A stretch of 56,903 nt of DNA from contig NZ_LT629850.1 in the NCBI RefSeq assembly GCF_900106845.1, forward strand, positions 924,618 through 981,520. The letters run 5' to 3'. A model generated the notes under the pieces. That model worked only from the letters and a program-made list of their open reading frames with translations. It did not search any database and was not told where the DNA came from. Below, piece by piece: positions 48,920 through 56,903 of the stretch. How positions within the stretch are numbered: the stretch's first letter is position 1; each line of letters begins with the position of its first letter. The position numbers and the translations under genes were made by a program. Origin of the DNA: Romboutsia timonensis (GTDB taxonomy: Bacteria > Bacillota > Clostridia > Peptostreptococcales > Peptostreptococcaceae).

Positions 48920-49657
48920 ATGAGAAACATAAAGATGACTATAAGATATGATGGCTCAAGGTATAAAGGGTTTCAGAGGCTAAAAGACAATGATATGACA
49001 ATACAAGGTAAGATAGAAGATGTCTTAAGCAAAATGGCTAATGAAAGTATAGAGATAATTGGATCTGGAAGAACAGATATGGGAGTTCATGCATATGGAC
49101 AAGTTGCTAATTTTAAAACAGCTTCTAATTTATCTGTAGATAAAATGAAAACATATTTATATGAGTATTTACCAGAAGATATAGTAATAACTAGCTTAGA
49201 AGAAGTAGATGGAAGATTTCATAGTAGATACAATGCAAAATCAAAAGTATACTTATATAAAATATACAATAATAAATTTCATGATCCATTCTTAAGAAAG
49301 TATACTACTCATATACCTAAGAAGTTAGACATAGAATTAATGAAAGAGGCAAGTGAATATTTTATAGGAGAGCATGATTTTACTAGTTTTGCATCATCTA
49401 AATCTAAGAAAAAATCAAATGTAAGAACCATATATTCTATAAATATAACAGAAACTAATGGTTTAGTAGAAATATACTTTGAAGGTAATGGATTTTTATA
49501 TAATATGGTAAGAATAATGACTGGTGCTTTAATAGATGTTGGACATAAAAAAATAGCACCTAAAGATATTAAAACAATGCTTGAAGAAAAAGATAGAACC
49601 AAAGCTGCAGATACTGCCTCAGCTAAAGGACTATATTTATATAAAGTGAGTTATTAA
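48920..49657 (+). CDS. truA: tRNA pseudouridine(38-40) synthase TruA
   Basis: 245 residues, ATG behind AAAGAGGAACAAT. Converts uridine 38, 39 and 40 of the tRNA anticodon arm to pseudouridine. Catalytic Asp53 lies in the GRTDMGVHA motif; YDGSRYKGFQ, the N-terminal strand motif, and FLYNMVRIMTGALIDVG near the C-terminus are the other TruA signatures. Length agrees with the family (about 245). It lies 24 bp after the histidine kinase with no terminator between and is probably carried on the same transcript, closed by the terminator at 49656. Confidence 0.96.
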   Translation: MRNIKMTIRYDGSRYKGFQRLKDNDMTIQGKIEDVLSKMANESIEIIGSGRTDMGVHAYGQVANFKTASNLSVDKMKTYLYEYLPEDIVITSLEEVDGRFHSRYNAKSKVYLYKIYNNKFHDPFLRKYTTHIPKKLDIELMKEASEYFIGEHDFTSFASSKSKKKSNVRTIYSINITETNGLVEIYFEGNGFLYNMVRIMTGALIDVGHKKIAPKDIKTMLEEKDRTKAADTASAKGLYLYKVSY

Positions 49658-49684
49658 AAAATAGGCTTTTAAAGCCTATTTTTT
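49656..49684. terminator. Bidirectional terminator after truA
   Basis: AAAAAATAGGCTTT / AAAGCCTATTTTTT palindrome; also ends the minus-strand DUF421-DUF4363 unit. Confidence 0.9.
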
Positions 49685-49685
49685 A

Positions 49686-50066
49686 TTAGAATATATGGTT
49701 TAAATCACATTTTTCTGATTCTAAAATATTATTTAAGAGCATCTTTATAGTCTCAACTTGTTCTAATGCATTTAACTTATCATCGTATTTTATACTTTGT
49801 TCAATAATATTAAGAGATAAACATATATCATCAAAGTACTCATGATTAACTATTTTATACCAAATTTCTTTTTCTTTATGCCAGGATTTAGACCATTTTT
49901 TTATATCATTAGAAACTTTTTCAAGATTATCATCTTCAATATTTTTTTGAATAAGTTCAATTTCAGATTTAAATTTATTAGTAAAATCATATATTTTATT
50001 TTCAGAATAAATACCTAAAGATATAAATAATAAAGTCCATATTAAAACGCCAATAATTCGTTTCAT
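49686..50066 (-). CDS. DUF4363 family protein
   Basis: 126 residues, ATG behind TGAGGTGATAT. One N-terminal helix or uncleaved signal (KRIIGVLIWTLLFISLGIYS), then an all-helical extracytoplasmic domain with the W-x-x-x-x-W pattern (IKKWSKSWHKEKEIWYKIVNH) and a second helical hairpin (ALEQVETIKMLLNNIL). This is the DUF4363 layout; in clostridia these genes commonly follow DUF421 genes, as here (15 bp apart). Function is unknown; a joint membrane role with DUF421 is likely from the constant pairing. Confidence 0.82.
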   Translation of the reverse strand: MKRIIGVLIWTLLFISLGIYSENKIYDFTNKFKSEIELIQKNIEDDNLEKVSNDIKKWSKSWHKEKEIWYKIVNHEYFDDICLSLNIIEQSIKYDDKLNALEQVETIKMLLNNILESEKCDLNHIF

Positions 50067-50081
50067 ATTATATCACCTCAT

Positions 50082-50738
50082 TTATTCTTTTTTTCTTTGT
50101 ATAAAGATATCATCATTTTCATCTATCATAAAAATTAAGACATCTTTAACCTTTTTTATATTTTTAGATTTTAAAGTTTTTAAAATCCATTTTTCATCCT
50201 TATTTAATTCATTTAAATTATCTTTTATAACTTTGCCATCTATTATAACTGGAATAGGTAAATGTTTAAAATCAGTTGCTTTACTAGAATCATAAGATGG
50301 TGATGGAACAATACTTAGATTTCCATCAGTTTCAAGTAGTGCATATTGAACATCTTTAAGGTTGAAATATCCTTGAGAACGTAATGACTCAAGCAACTCC
50401 TCAATAGATATACGTTCTTTTTTCAATTGTTTGTAATTTAGTTTACTTTTATTTATAAGTACAGTAGGGCTACCAGATAAAATCTTACTAACAGTTCTAC
50501 TTTTTAAAGCTATATAAGAAATTAAAATTTCTATAAATACAAGTGCAGTAATTGATGAAATTCCATATATAATAGGTATAGAATTATCTTGCATTGGAAT
50601 AGCTGCAACTTCTGAAAGAAGTAATGTTATTACTAAGTCAAAAGCATTCATTTCAGCTATTTCACCTTTTCCCATAACCCTTAAAGCTATTAAAACGGCT
50701 ATATATAGTATTATACTTCTAATAAAAACAACAAGCAC
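50082..50738 (-). CDS. DUF421 (YetF-like) membrane protein
   Basis: 218 residues from a GTG behind AGAGGTGATAAG. Three N-terminal helices (about 3-22, 30-52, 57-76) carry the family pattern ALRVMGKGEIAEMNAFDLVITLLLSEVAAIPM. A cytoplasmic domain follows: RTVSKILSGSPTVLINKSKLNYKQLKKERISIEELLESLRSQGYFNLKDVQYALLETDGNLSIVP in the genome, the conserved core of YetF/YrbG proteins, which in Bacillus spores stabilise germinant receptor scramblase complexes (SpoVAF partners). First gene of a two-gene minus-strand unit with DUF4363. Confidence 0.9.
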   Translation of the reverse strand: MLVVFIRSIILYIAVLIALRVMGKGEIAEMNAFDLVITLLLSEVAAIPMQDNSIPIIYGISSITALVFIEILISYIALKSRTVSKILSGSPTVLINKSKLNYKQLKKERISIEELLESLRSQGYFNLKDVQYALLETDGNLSIVPSPSYDSSKATDFKHLPIPVIIDGKVIKDNLNELNKDEKWILKTLKSKNIKKVKDVLIFMIDENDDIFIQRKKE

Positions 50739-50815
50739 CTTATCACCTCTAAAAACATTATATAACTTAATATAACCAAATTTAAATGTTAAATACTCAA
50801 ATATAAAATGATGTC

Positions 50816-50844
50816 TTTAAAATAATGGTAGAATTTGATATAAT
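50816..50844 (+). promoter_or_regulatory. Promoter of miaB
   Basis: TTTAAA (50816-50821), 17-bp spacer, TATAAT (50839-50844) with an extended TGA upstream; 33 bp before the ATG. Confidence 0.65.
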
Positions 50845-50876
50845 ATGACTTACTTAGTAGTAAGGAGGTTACGATT

Positions 50877-52310
50877 ATGAGCAAAAGAAAACAAGTACAA
50901 GTTCCTATAGAGAAAATACAAGAACAAGATAGATTTATAGAAGCAATAGCTGAAAAAAATTCAAGATTTTATGCAATACATCAAACAAAGCCAAAGTATA
51001 TGATACAAACTTTTGGATGCCAAATGAATGAACATGACTCAGAAAAGTTATGTGCAATGCTTGATGATATGGGTTACCAAAGAACTATGCTTGCTGCAGA
51101 GTGCGACCTTATAATATATAACACTTGTGCAGTAAGAGAAAATGCAGAACTTAAAGTTTATGGAAACTTAGGTCAATTAAAGTTTAATAAACGTAAAAAT
51201 CCAGATTTAAAAATAGCTGTTTGTGGATGTATGATGCAACAGCCTCATGTTGTTAAAGAACTAAAGTCTAAATATAATCATGTTGATTTAGTATTTGGAA
51301 CACACAACCTTTATAAATTCCCAGAATTATTAGCTTCATCAATGGAATCAGAAGGTATGTTAGTAGATGTTTGGGATGTAGATGGAGAAGTAGTAGAAGG
51401 TCTTAGAAGTAGTAGAAAATTTGAACTTAAAGCATTTGTAAATATAATGTATGGATGCAATAACTTCTGTACTTATTGTATAGTACCGTACACTAGAGGT
51501 AGAGAAAGAAGTAGAACTGTTGAAGATATAGTTAATGAAATAAAAGAATTAGTGGCAAATGGAACTAAGGAAGTAACATTACTTGGTCAAAATGTAGATT
51601 CATATGGTAAGACTTTAGAAAATCCTGTAACATTTGCTGAGCTTCTAAGAATAGTAAATGAAATAGAAGGTTTAGAGAGAATAAGATTTATGACATCTCA
51701 CCCTAAAGATATATCTGATGAAGTTATATATTCTATGAGAGATTGTGATAAAGTATGTGAATTTATGCACTTACCAGTACAATGTGGAAGTACAAGATTA
51801 CTTAAGAAAATGAATAGACATTATAGTAAAGAACATTACTTAGAAATAATAGAAAAAGCTAAGAAAGAAATTCCTGATATAGCATTTTCAACTGACCTTA
51901 TGATAGGATTCCCAGGTGAAACTGAAGAGGATTTACTAGATACTATAGATGTAGTTAGAAAAGTAAAATACGATACAGCATTTACATTTATATACTCAAA
52001 GAGAGAAGGAACTCCAGCTGCAAAGATGGAAGACCAAATACCAGAAGATGTAAAACATGAAAGATTTAATAGAGTGTTAGCTGTAGTAAATGAAGAAATA
52101 GCTAAGATAAATGAAAGCTACCAAGATAAAGTTGTTGAAGTTTTAGTTGAAGGAAAGAGTAAAACTGATGATAATGTATTAACAGGTAGAACTAGACAAA
52201 ATAAACTAGTAAACTTTACTGGTGGAAGTGAAGATATAGTTGGTAAGTTAGTTAATGTAAAAATAACATCACCAAAAACTTTCTCATTACAAGGAGAATT
52301 AGTTAAGTAA
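50877..52310 (+). CDS. miaB: tRNA-2-methylthio-N6-dimethylallyladenosine synthase MiaB
   Basis: 477 residues, ATG behind AAGGAGG. Radical-SAM methylthiotransferase that adds a methylthio group to i6A37 of tRNAs reading UNN codons. The UPF0004 domain has Cys48 ([12 protein letters not shown]), Cys84 (NTCAVRE) and Cys118 (CGCMMQQ) for the auxiliary [4Fe-4S]; the radical-SAM cluster is Cys194, Cys198, Cys201 ([22 protein letters not shown]). The TRAM domain occupies about 412-475. Length is typical. It precedes mutS by 2.9 kb; in many clostridia the two are adjacent, so the Nudix, unknown and GNAT genes here are insertions relative to that order. Confidence 0.97.
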   Translation: MSKRKQVQVPIEKIQEQDRFIEAIAEKNSRFYAIHQTKPKYMIQTFGCQMNEHDSEKLCAMLDDMGYQRTMLAAECDLIIYNTCAVRENAELKVYGNLGQLKFNKRKNPDLKIAVCGCMMQQPHVVKELKSKYNHVDLVFGTHNLYKFPELLASSMESEGMLVDVWDVDGEVVEGLRSSRKFELKAFVNIMYGCNNFCTYCIVPYTRGRERSRTVEDIVNEIKELVANGTKEVTLLGQNVDSYGKTLENPVTFAELLRIVNEIEGLERIRFMTSHPKDISDEVIYSMRDCDKVCEFMHLPVQCGSTRLLKKMNRHYSKEHYLEIIEKAKKEIPDIAFSTDLMIGFPGETEEDLLDTIDVVRKVKYDTAFTFIYSKREGTPAAKMEDQIPEDVKHERFNRVLAVVNEEIAKINESYQDKVVEVLVEGKSKTDDNVLTGRTRQNKLVNFTGGSEDIVGKLVNVKITSPKTFSLQGELVK

Positions 52311-52316
52311 TTATAG

Positions 52317-52348
52317 AAAATGTGCCTTAAATATTTAAGGCACATTTT
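52317..52348. terminator. Terminator of miaB, also facing the Nudix gene
   Basis: Perfect palindrome AAAATGTGCCTTAAAT / ATTTAAGGCACATTTT, T-run on the plus strand. Confidence 0.9.
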
Positions 52349-52350
52349 TT

Positions 52351-52395
52351 TAGCAATGGATGAAGTCGTTGACGATATGAATCAAGTGAATTTTA
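52351..52395 (+). repeat. Dispersed repeat family 2, copy C (short)
   Basis: AGCAATGGATG then TCGTTGACGATATGAATCAAG then TGAATTTTA, aligning to the first and last blocks of copy A with the middle missing. It abuts the miaB terminator and the Nudix stop. Confidence 0.5.
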
Positions 52396-53004
52396 TACTT
52401 CTAAAAACTCTAGGAAATTTTCTAATATTTTAGCTGTTATACCCCAAATTACATAATTTTCATATTTATAAAATAAAACTCTATAATTACTAGTAGCAAA
52501 TTTGTAATCCTTTTTATTTGGGATAATATCATAAGGAAAATTATCATTTGGAATAACTTTAACTTTATTATTATAAAGAGAAGGCTTATGTTTTAATAAG
52601 TAAGATAATGGAACTAAAAAAATATGGTCTACCTCATCTTTATTTATATGAAGGCTATCTATATTATTTATATATCCCACAAAAGGATGAATTATCATAT
52701 TACCAGGTGTTATAAGTAAATCTATTTCAGAGATAATATTTACGTTTTTAACATTTGTTCCAAGTTCTTCGCAAGTTTCTCTTATAACTGCATCAAGAGG
52801 ACTTTCATTATTTTCTATTTTTCCTCCAGGAAAAGATATTTCATTTGGTTGACTTTTTAAATTTTTAGACCTTACCTGAAATAATATATAATGCATGTTA
52901 TCTTTCTCTACTATGGGAATTAAAACTGAAGCTCTTTTCATATTTTTATATCCATTTATATACGGTTTATAGTTTTCAAATTTATGCTTTAAGTCTTCTA
53001 TCAT
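52393..53004 (-). CDS. Nudix hydrolase, probable CoA pyrophosphatase
   Basis: 203 residues. The Nudix box is complete: GGKIENNESPLDAVIRETCEEL (about 58-79) follows GX5EX7REUXEE. The preceding segment ILFQVRSKNLKSQPNEISFPGG matches the extra motif of the CoA pyrophosphatase (NudL/YeaB, PCD1-like) subgroup, which splits CoA or its derivatives into 3',5'-ADP and phosphopantetheine. LLITPGNMIIHPFVG and the C-terminal YVIWGITAKIL are also typical of the subgroup. Monocistronic on the minus strand, divergent from the unknown gene at 53149. Confidence 0.9.
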   Translation of the reverse strand: MIEDLKHKFENYKPYINGYKNMKRASVLIPIVEKDNMHYILFQVRSKNLKSQPNEISFPGGKIENNESPLDAVIRETCEELGTNVKNVNIISEIDLLITPGNMIIHPFVGYINNIDSLHINKDEVDHIFLVPLSYLLKHKPSLYNNKVKVIPNDNFPYDIIPNKKDYKFATSNYRVLFYKYENYVIWGITAKILENFLEFLEV

Positions 53005-53148
53005 ATAACTACTCCTTTAATTATTAAAGTATAGTATTATATTATATACAATTATAAATCAAAATAATACAAATAATACGATTATTATAGATTATTTCTT
53101 ACCTCATATGTATAATATAAATTAGTTATATAGTAAGGAGAGACATAA

Positions 53149-54180
53149 ATGAGATTATATACAAAAGAAGATGACATATATATAAATATACCAAGTAATA
53201 TGATAAATAATATCGATGAAGATAATATTTTATTAAAAGAATATATAAGAATTTATAAGAGTGTAGAGAAGCTTAAAGAATATATAATTAAATATTTATT
53301 TGAAAAAGATAGCTCAATAACTCAAAAGAATATTGGGGATTTATTACTTAATATAAAATCTGAAGAAAATTTAGATAAATTTATAAATTATATAGATGTA
53401 GATATACATTCTTTAGAAGAAAAGTTTAAAAATTTAAATATACACTTAGGTGTAAATATAGATGAGATAAATTTAGCAAAAGAAGAAATTAAAAATGAAT
53501 ATGTAAACAATTCATATAACGAAGACTTTATAGTTAATAAAGAATATATAGATGAGATAATAAATTGTATAAAAGATGAAAATATGTATTCATTAAGACA
53601 AAAATCTAGATATGGAAGCTTAAACATAGAAGGGAAACTAAAATACCTAGAGGATATAGAAGATTTCAATGAAGATGAAAAGGGTGGAATGTATAGTCCT
53701 ATACTTGTTATATATAGACCAGCTAAGTATTTAAGAGGAAGTTATATATTAGAAGATACTTATTATGTATATATAAAAAGACAACCACTAAATGCACTTA
53801 TTAATCAAGAAAAGCTTAACGAAAAAGGTATTGATGGTATGGGAAGTATTATATATAAAAAGCTAAAGCATGACCTTACAAATGAAAATTTACAGGAAAT
53901 ATTAGCTGAAATATATATATATGCAAATAAAAATAATTTAAACTTTGAAAATATAAAATTAACTGATATAAGTTCTAATAGATTATGGCTTACAAGTGAA
54001 AGACTTAAGAAAGAATTTAAAGAACTTAGATATTATCATAAAAATTTAACACAAAAAATAAAAGATATATATGATTCTACAGGTGCATACTATACACAAC
54101 TAGGTGGAAAATATATTTTTAATACTAGAGAATTTGCTCATTGTTATAAAACATATAAAGCAAAAGATATAAATGGATAA
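53149..54180 (+). CDS. Protein of unknown function (343 residues)
   Basis: ATG behind AAGGAGAG. Soluble, no signal peptide or membrane helix. The first 165 residues are mostly charged helices (Lys, Glu, Ile, Asn-rich: KSVEKLKEYIIKYLFEKD, IKSEENLDKFINYI). From about 170 a more ordered region appears: EDEKGGMYSPILVIYRPAKYLRGSYILEDTYYVYIKRQPLNALI in the genome, then helices and a C-terminus with YYTQLGGKYIFNTREFAHCYKTYK. No family is recognised. It is monocistronic between the Nudix and GNAT genes, with its own terminator. Confidence 0.7.
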   Translation: MRLYTKEDDIYINIPSNMINNIDEDNILLKEYIRIYKSVEKLKEYIIKYLFEKDSSITQKNIGDLLLNIKSEENLDKFINYIDVDIHSLEEKFKNLNIHLGVNIDEINLAKEEIKNEYVNNSYNEDFIVNKEYIDEIINCIKDENMYSLRQKSRYGSLNIEGKLKYLEDIEDFNEDEKGGMYSPILVIYRPAKYLRGSYILEDTYYVYIKRQPLNALINQEKLNEKGIDGMGSIIYKKLKHDLTNENLQEILAEIYIYANKNNLNFENIKLTDISSNRLWLTSERLKKEFKELRYYHKNLTQKIKDIYDSTGAYYTQLGGKYIFNTREFAHCYKTYKAKDING

Positions 54181-54212
54181 ATTTCATAATATAAAAGGTT
54201 TTGAAATTATAC

Positions 54213-54253
54213 AAAAGTTCTTATATAAAGATATATTTATGTAGGAACTTTTT
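54213..54253 (+). terminator. Terminator of the unknown gene at 53149
   Basis: AAAAGTTCTTATATAAA pairs with TTTATGTAGGAACTTTT with one or two mismatches; T-rich tail. Confidence 0.75.
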
Positions 54254-54423
54254 ATTATAAAGAAATTAGAAACTATTTATAAATAACTAATTTTAAATTA
54301 CTTTAAAATATTATATTAAATAATGATTTTTATAATGAATATGAGCTAACCCTATAAATTGGAAGATAGTAAGATTTATGATATTATAAAATAAAAAGTA
54401 AGAGATATAAATGGGGGAATCTA

Positions 54424-54921
54424 ATGATTAGAAAAGCTAAATTAAGTGATGTAGATACTATAATGTCTATAATAGATGAAACTGTAAAAGAAATGAAATC
54501 CTATGGGAATACTCAATGGGATGAGAATTATCCTAATAGTGAAACTTTTATAAATGATATAAAAAATGATAGCTTATATGTGTATGAAGAAGACAACAAT
54601 ATAAAAGGTTTTATATGTATTGATTGTAATCAAGCAGCAGAGTATGAAAATTTAAACTGGTCATTAAATGAAAAATGTATGGTAGCACATAGAATAGCTG
54701 TTAATACTAAATTTAGAAATGGTGGAATAGCTACTAAGTTAATGAGTTTTTGTGAGGAGTTAGCATCAAAAGAAGGAATAAGATATATAAAAACAGATAC
54801 TTACTCATTAAATACAAAAATGAACTCTTTATTTAAAAAACTTGGATACAAATTTATTGGAGAAGTAAAATTTTTAAGTAAAGAGAAGGCATTTTATTGT
54901 TATGAAAAAATATTAAAATAA
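54424..54921 (+). CDS. GNAT-family N-acetyltransferase
   Basis: 165 residues, ATG behind GGGGGAATCT. Acyl-CoA N-acetyltransferase fold: N-terminal IRKAKLSDVDTIMSIIDETVKEMKSYGNTQWDENYP, central strand KGFICIDCNQ, motif A VAHRIAVNTKFRNGGIATKLMSFCEELA (about 87-114) with the acetyl-CoA pyrophosphate loop RNGGIA, and YIKTDTYSLNTKMNSLFKKLGYKFIGEV. The D-x-N/W-x-x-YP N-terminal pattern is common in uncharacterised clostridial members. Substrate unknown. Monocistronic, upstream of mutS. Confidence 0.9.
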   Translation: MIRKAKLSDVDTIMSIIDETVKEMKSYGNTQWDENYPNSETFINDIKNDSLYVYEEDNNIKGFICIDCNQAAEYENLNWSLNEKCMVAHRIAVNTKFRNGGIATKLMSFCEELASKEGIRYIKTDTYSLNTKMNSLFKKLGYKFIGEVKFLSKEKAFYCYEKILK

Positions 54922-54976
54922 TATAAAAATATACGTATAAATTAAGATATAATAAGAATTTAATTATTAATATAGA

Positions 54977-55013
54977 AGTAATCTGGGTATTAAAAATACT
55001 TAGATTATTTTTT
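54977..55013 (+). terminator. Terminator of the GNAT gene
   Basis: TAATCTGGGTATT-aa-AATACTTAGATTA followed by TTTTTT. Confidence 0.85.
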
Positions 55014-55068
55014 ATTATTAATGTATTATAAAATAGCTACTTTTGATAACGTATAATTAAATAGTTAT

Positions 55069-55140
55069 TTTGAGCAACGGATGTATCCGTAGTGGTAACA
55101 AGGATGTATCGTTGGCGAAATGAGCGAAGCGAATTTTTTT
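55069..55140 (+). repeat. Dispersed repeat family 2, copy A
   Basis: TTTTGAGCAACGGATGTATC, a small hairpin ACGGAtgtaTCCGT, then ACAAGGATGTATCGTTGGCG and GAGCGAAGCGAATTTT. GC content is well above the flanking DNA. It follows the GNAT terminator and lies 83 bp before mutS. Confidence 0.55.
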
Positions 55141-55222
55141 ATCCAAACTTAATAAAGCTTATTAGTTATGGTATAATAATTAACTAGACAATATAATTAC
55201 TAAAGATTTAAGGAGGGTGAGT

Positions 55223-56903
55223 ATGAACATAGATAGAAATAAACTTACTCCAATGATGAAACAATACTTTGAAGTTAAAGATAGATACCCTGACTGTATA
55301 TTATTCTTTAGACTTGGAGACTTTTATGAAATGTTTTTTGAAGATGCTATAGTAGCTTCAAAAACACTTGAAATAGCATTAACAGGAAAATCATGTGGCC
55401 TAGAAGAAAGAGCCCCTATGTGTGGGATACCATTTCACAGTGCCAATTCATATATATCAAAATTAGTAGAAGCAGGATACAAAGTTGCAATAGGTGAACA
55501 ATTAGATGATCCACAAACAACTAAAGGTATAGTAAGAAGAGATGTTATAAGAGTTGTAACACCAGGTACTGTACTTGAAGGAAGTTTACTTGAAAATAAG
55601 AAAAATAACTATCTTTTATCACTATATATAAAAGGCGATTTATGTGGATTAACTTATGTTGATATAAGCACTGGAGAAGCAAATGCAACTTACCTTTCTA
55701 CTGATAAAATAGTAGAAGAAATTGCTAAAGTTCATCCAACAGAAATAATAATAAATGACTTAAACTTTATACCTAAACTTCAAAATATAGCAACAATAAG
55801 TAATATATATATAAATGAAAGTTTTGACGAAAAATATTTAGATGAAAGTATTCTTAATGAGTACTTTAGCGATGAATATTTAAGCAATATAAAATTTGAT
55901 GATAAAGATTTAATAAAATATAGCTTATCTATACTTTTAAACTATATATTTAACACTCAAAAGCAAGTTACATCAAATATAAATAACATAAATATATACA
56001 ACTCAAGTGAATATATGGTACTTGATATGTTTACAAGAGTTAACCTTGAACTTACAGGGACTATAAGAGGAAATAAGAAAAAAGGTTCACTTTTACATGT
56101 ATTAGATAAAACATCTACTGCTATGGGGGGAAGACTTCTTAGAAAATATGTAGAAGAGCCATTAGTTAATAAAGCTAAAATAGATGAAAGATTAAATGTT
56201 ATACAAGAAATTAAAGATGACTTTATGCTTCGTGAAGACTTAAATGAAATCTTAAAAAATGTATACGATATAGAAAGAATATGTGGAAAAATAGCCTTTG
56301 AAAAAGTAACAGCAAAGGAAATGATTCACCTTAAAAACTCTATAGAAAAATTACCTATATTAAAAGAGACTATAAATTCATCAAGTGCATCTATGCTTAA
56401 AGATTATATAAAATACTTAGATGATTTAAATGATTTATACAACCTTATTAATCAGTCTATACTTGAAGAACCATCAATAACATTAAAGGATGGTAATATA
56501 ATAAAATCAGATTTTAATGAAGAATTAAAAGAGCTTCGTGACATCTCTAAAAACGGAGCATATATGATAAAAGAAATCGAAAATGAAGAAAGAGAAAAAA
56601 CTGGTGTTAAATCCCTTAAAATAGGATTTAATAAAGTGTTTGGTTACTTTATCGAAATAACTAAAGCTAATTTAAATACTGCTAAAATTGATGAGTCTTA
56701 TATAAGAAAGCAAACACTAAGTAATGCAGAACGATTTATAACTCCGAAGCTTAAGGAAATAGAAGATAAAATACTAAATGCTGAAGAAAAGATTAAGTCT
56801 TTAGAATATGAAATATTTGTAAATATAAGGAATGAAATATATAAAAATATAGATAGAATACAAAAAGTATCTAAAACTATAGCAAATATAGATGTATTTG
56901 TAT
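55223..56903 (+). CDS. mutS: DNA mismatch repair protein MutS (5' part, truncated by the window)
   Basis: ATG behind AAGGAGGGTGA; 560 codons are visible and the frame is still open at the right edge. Domain I holds the mismatch-reading Phe-x-Glu in FRLGDFYEMFFEDA (about 29-42), CGIPFHS and IGEQLDDP follow. The connector (about 125-245), core/lever (TRVNLELTGTIRGNKKKGSLLHVLDKT; GGRLLRKYVEEPL) and clamp (KSLKIGFNKVFGYFIEITKAN, about 470-492; TLSNAERFITPKLKEIEDKIL) are all intact. The ATPase domain lies beyond the window. MutS recognises mispairs and recruits MutL, whose gene usually follows. Confidence 0.97.
   Translation, partial: MNIDRNKLTPMMKQYFEVKDRYPDCILFFRLGDFYEMFFEDAIVASKTLEIALTGKSCGLEERAPMCGIPFHSANSYISKLVEAGYKVAIGEQLDDPQTTKGIVRRDVIRVVTPGTVLEGSLLENKKNNYLLSLYIKGDLCGLTYVDISTGEANATYLSTDKIVEEIAKVHPTEIIINDLNFIPKLQNIATISNIYINESFDEKYLDESILNEYFSDEYLSNIKFDDKDLIKYSLSILLNYIFNTQKQVTSNINNINIYNSSEYMVLDMFTRVNLELTGTIRGNKKKGSLLHVLDKTSTAMGGRLLRKYVEEPLVNKAKIDERLNVIQEIKDDFMLREDLNEILKNVYDIERICGKIAFEKVTAKEMIHLKNSIEKLPILKETINSSSASMLKDYIKYLDDLNDLYNLINQSILEEPSITLKDGNIIKSDFNEELKELRDISKNGAYMIKEIENEEREKTGVKSLKIGFNKVFGYFIEITKANLNTAKIDESYIRKQTLSNAERFITPKLKEIEDKILNAEEKIKSLEYEIFVNIRNEIYKNIDRIQKVSKTIANIDVFV

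Overview
The window is very AT-rich, low-GC DNA with ATA/AGA/TTA-heavy codon use, many TTG and GTG starts behind strong GGAGG-type ribosome binding sites, and almost every unit closed by an intrinsic terminator. Together with a T-box in front of tyrS, a reverse rubrerythrin, a paired DUF421/DUF4363 locus, an SPOR-domain spore-type amidase and miaB shortly before mutS, this points to an anaerobic spore-forming Clostridia species, most likely a Peptostreptococcaceae member (Clostridioides/Paraclostridium/Romboutsia-like). That placement is inference; no rRNA or other definitive marker is present.

Layout. 0-8.6 kb is an envelope/accessory stretch: the C-terminal end of a repeat-rich membrane-anchored surface protein, a VanZ-like protein with an unusual coiled-coil tail, an ECF sigma-ABC transporter operon ending in a 41-residue cationic peptide gene, and two secreted proteins on the minus strand (DUF1002 and a CAP/SCP-domain protein) whose upstream regions share a palindrome. 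9-13.3 kb holds a degenerate HsdR-N-like protein with a His/Cys metal tail, an RpoD-like sigma factor with a SigH-type promoter, and a YtrA-like GntR/ABC operon. 13.6-18.1 kb carries two dynamin-like GTPases coupled to a family 2 glycosyltransferase with a TPR-like, Cys-rich C-terminus: the most system-like locus here. 18.9-25.6 kb has an aldehyde dehydrogenase with a duplicated N-terminal helix pair, a small lipoprotein, a SigY-type ECF operon with a recognisable autoregulatory promoter, an unknown protein, an ElaA-like acetyltransferase and a DUF2232 membrane protein.

26-43.5 kb is mostly metabolic and transport genes: T-box-tyrS; an AraC regulator divergent from an oligo-1,6-glucosidase and a maltose acetyltransferase; TetR divergent from degV with an operator-like palindrome; a CorC-like CBS protein; an EamA transporter; MarR plus a heterodimeric ABC exporter with one degenerate ATP site; reverse rubrerythrin; a cell-wall amidase; larE; and a THUMP methyltransferase. 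43.6-56.9 kb holds an intrinsically disordered basic protein whose ribosome binding site is paired in a hairpin, an HD-hydrolase/lipoprotein/two-component/truA operon, DUF421/DUF4363, miaB, a CoA-type Nudix hydrolase, an unknown 343-residue protein, a GNAT acetyltransferase, and the 5' part of mutS.

Two short dispersed repeat families, three copies each, sit immediately behind terminators. Several regulator genes (GntR, TetR, MarR) or their targets show a consensus promoter followed at once by an inverted repeat, which gives testable operator predictions. No tRNA, rRNA, CRISPR array, transposase or prophage structural gene was seen.
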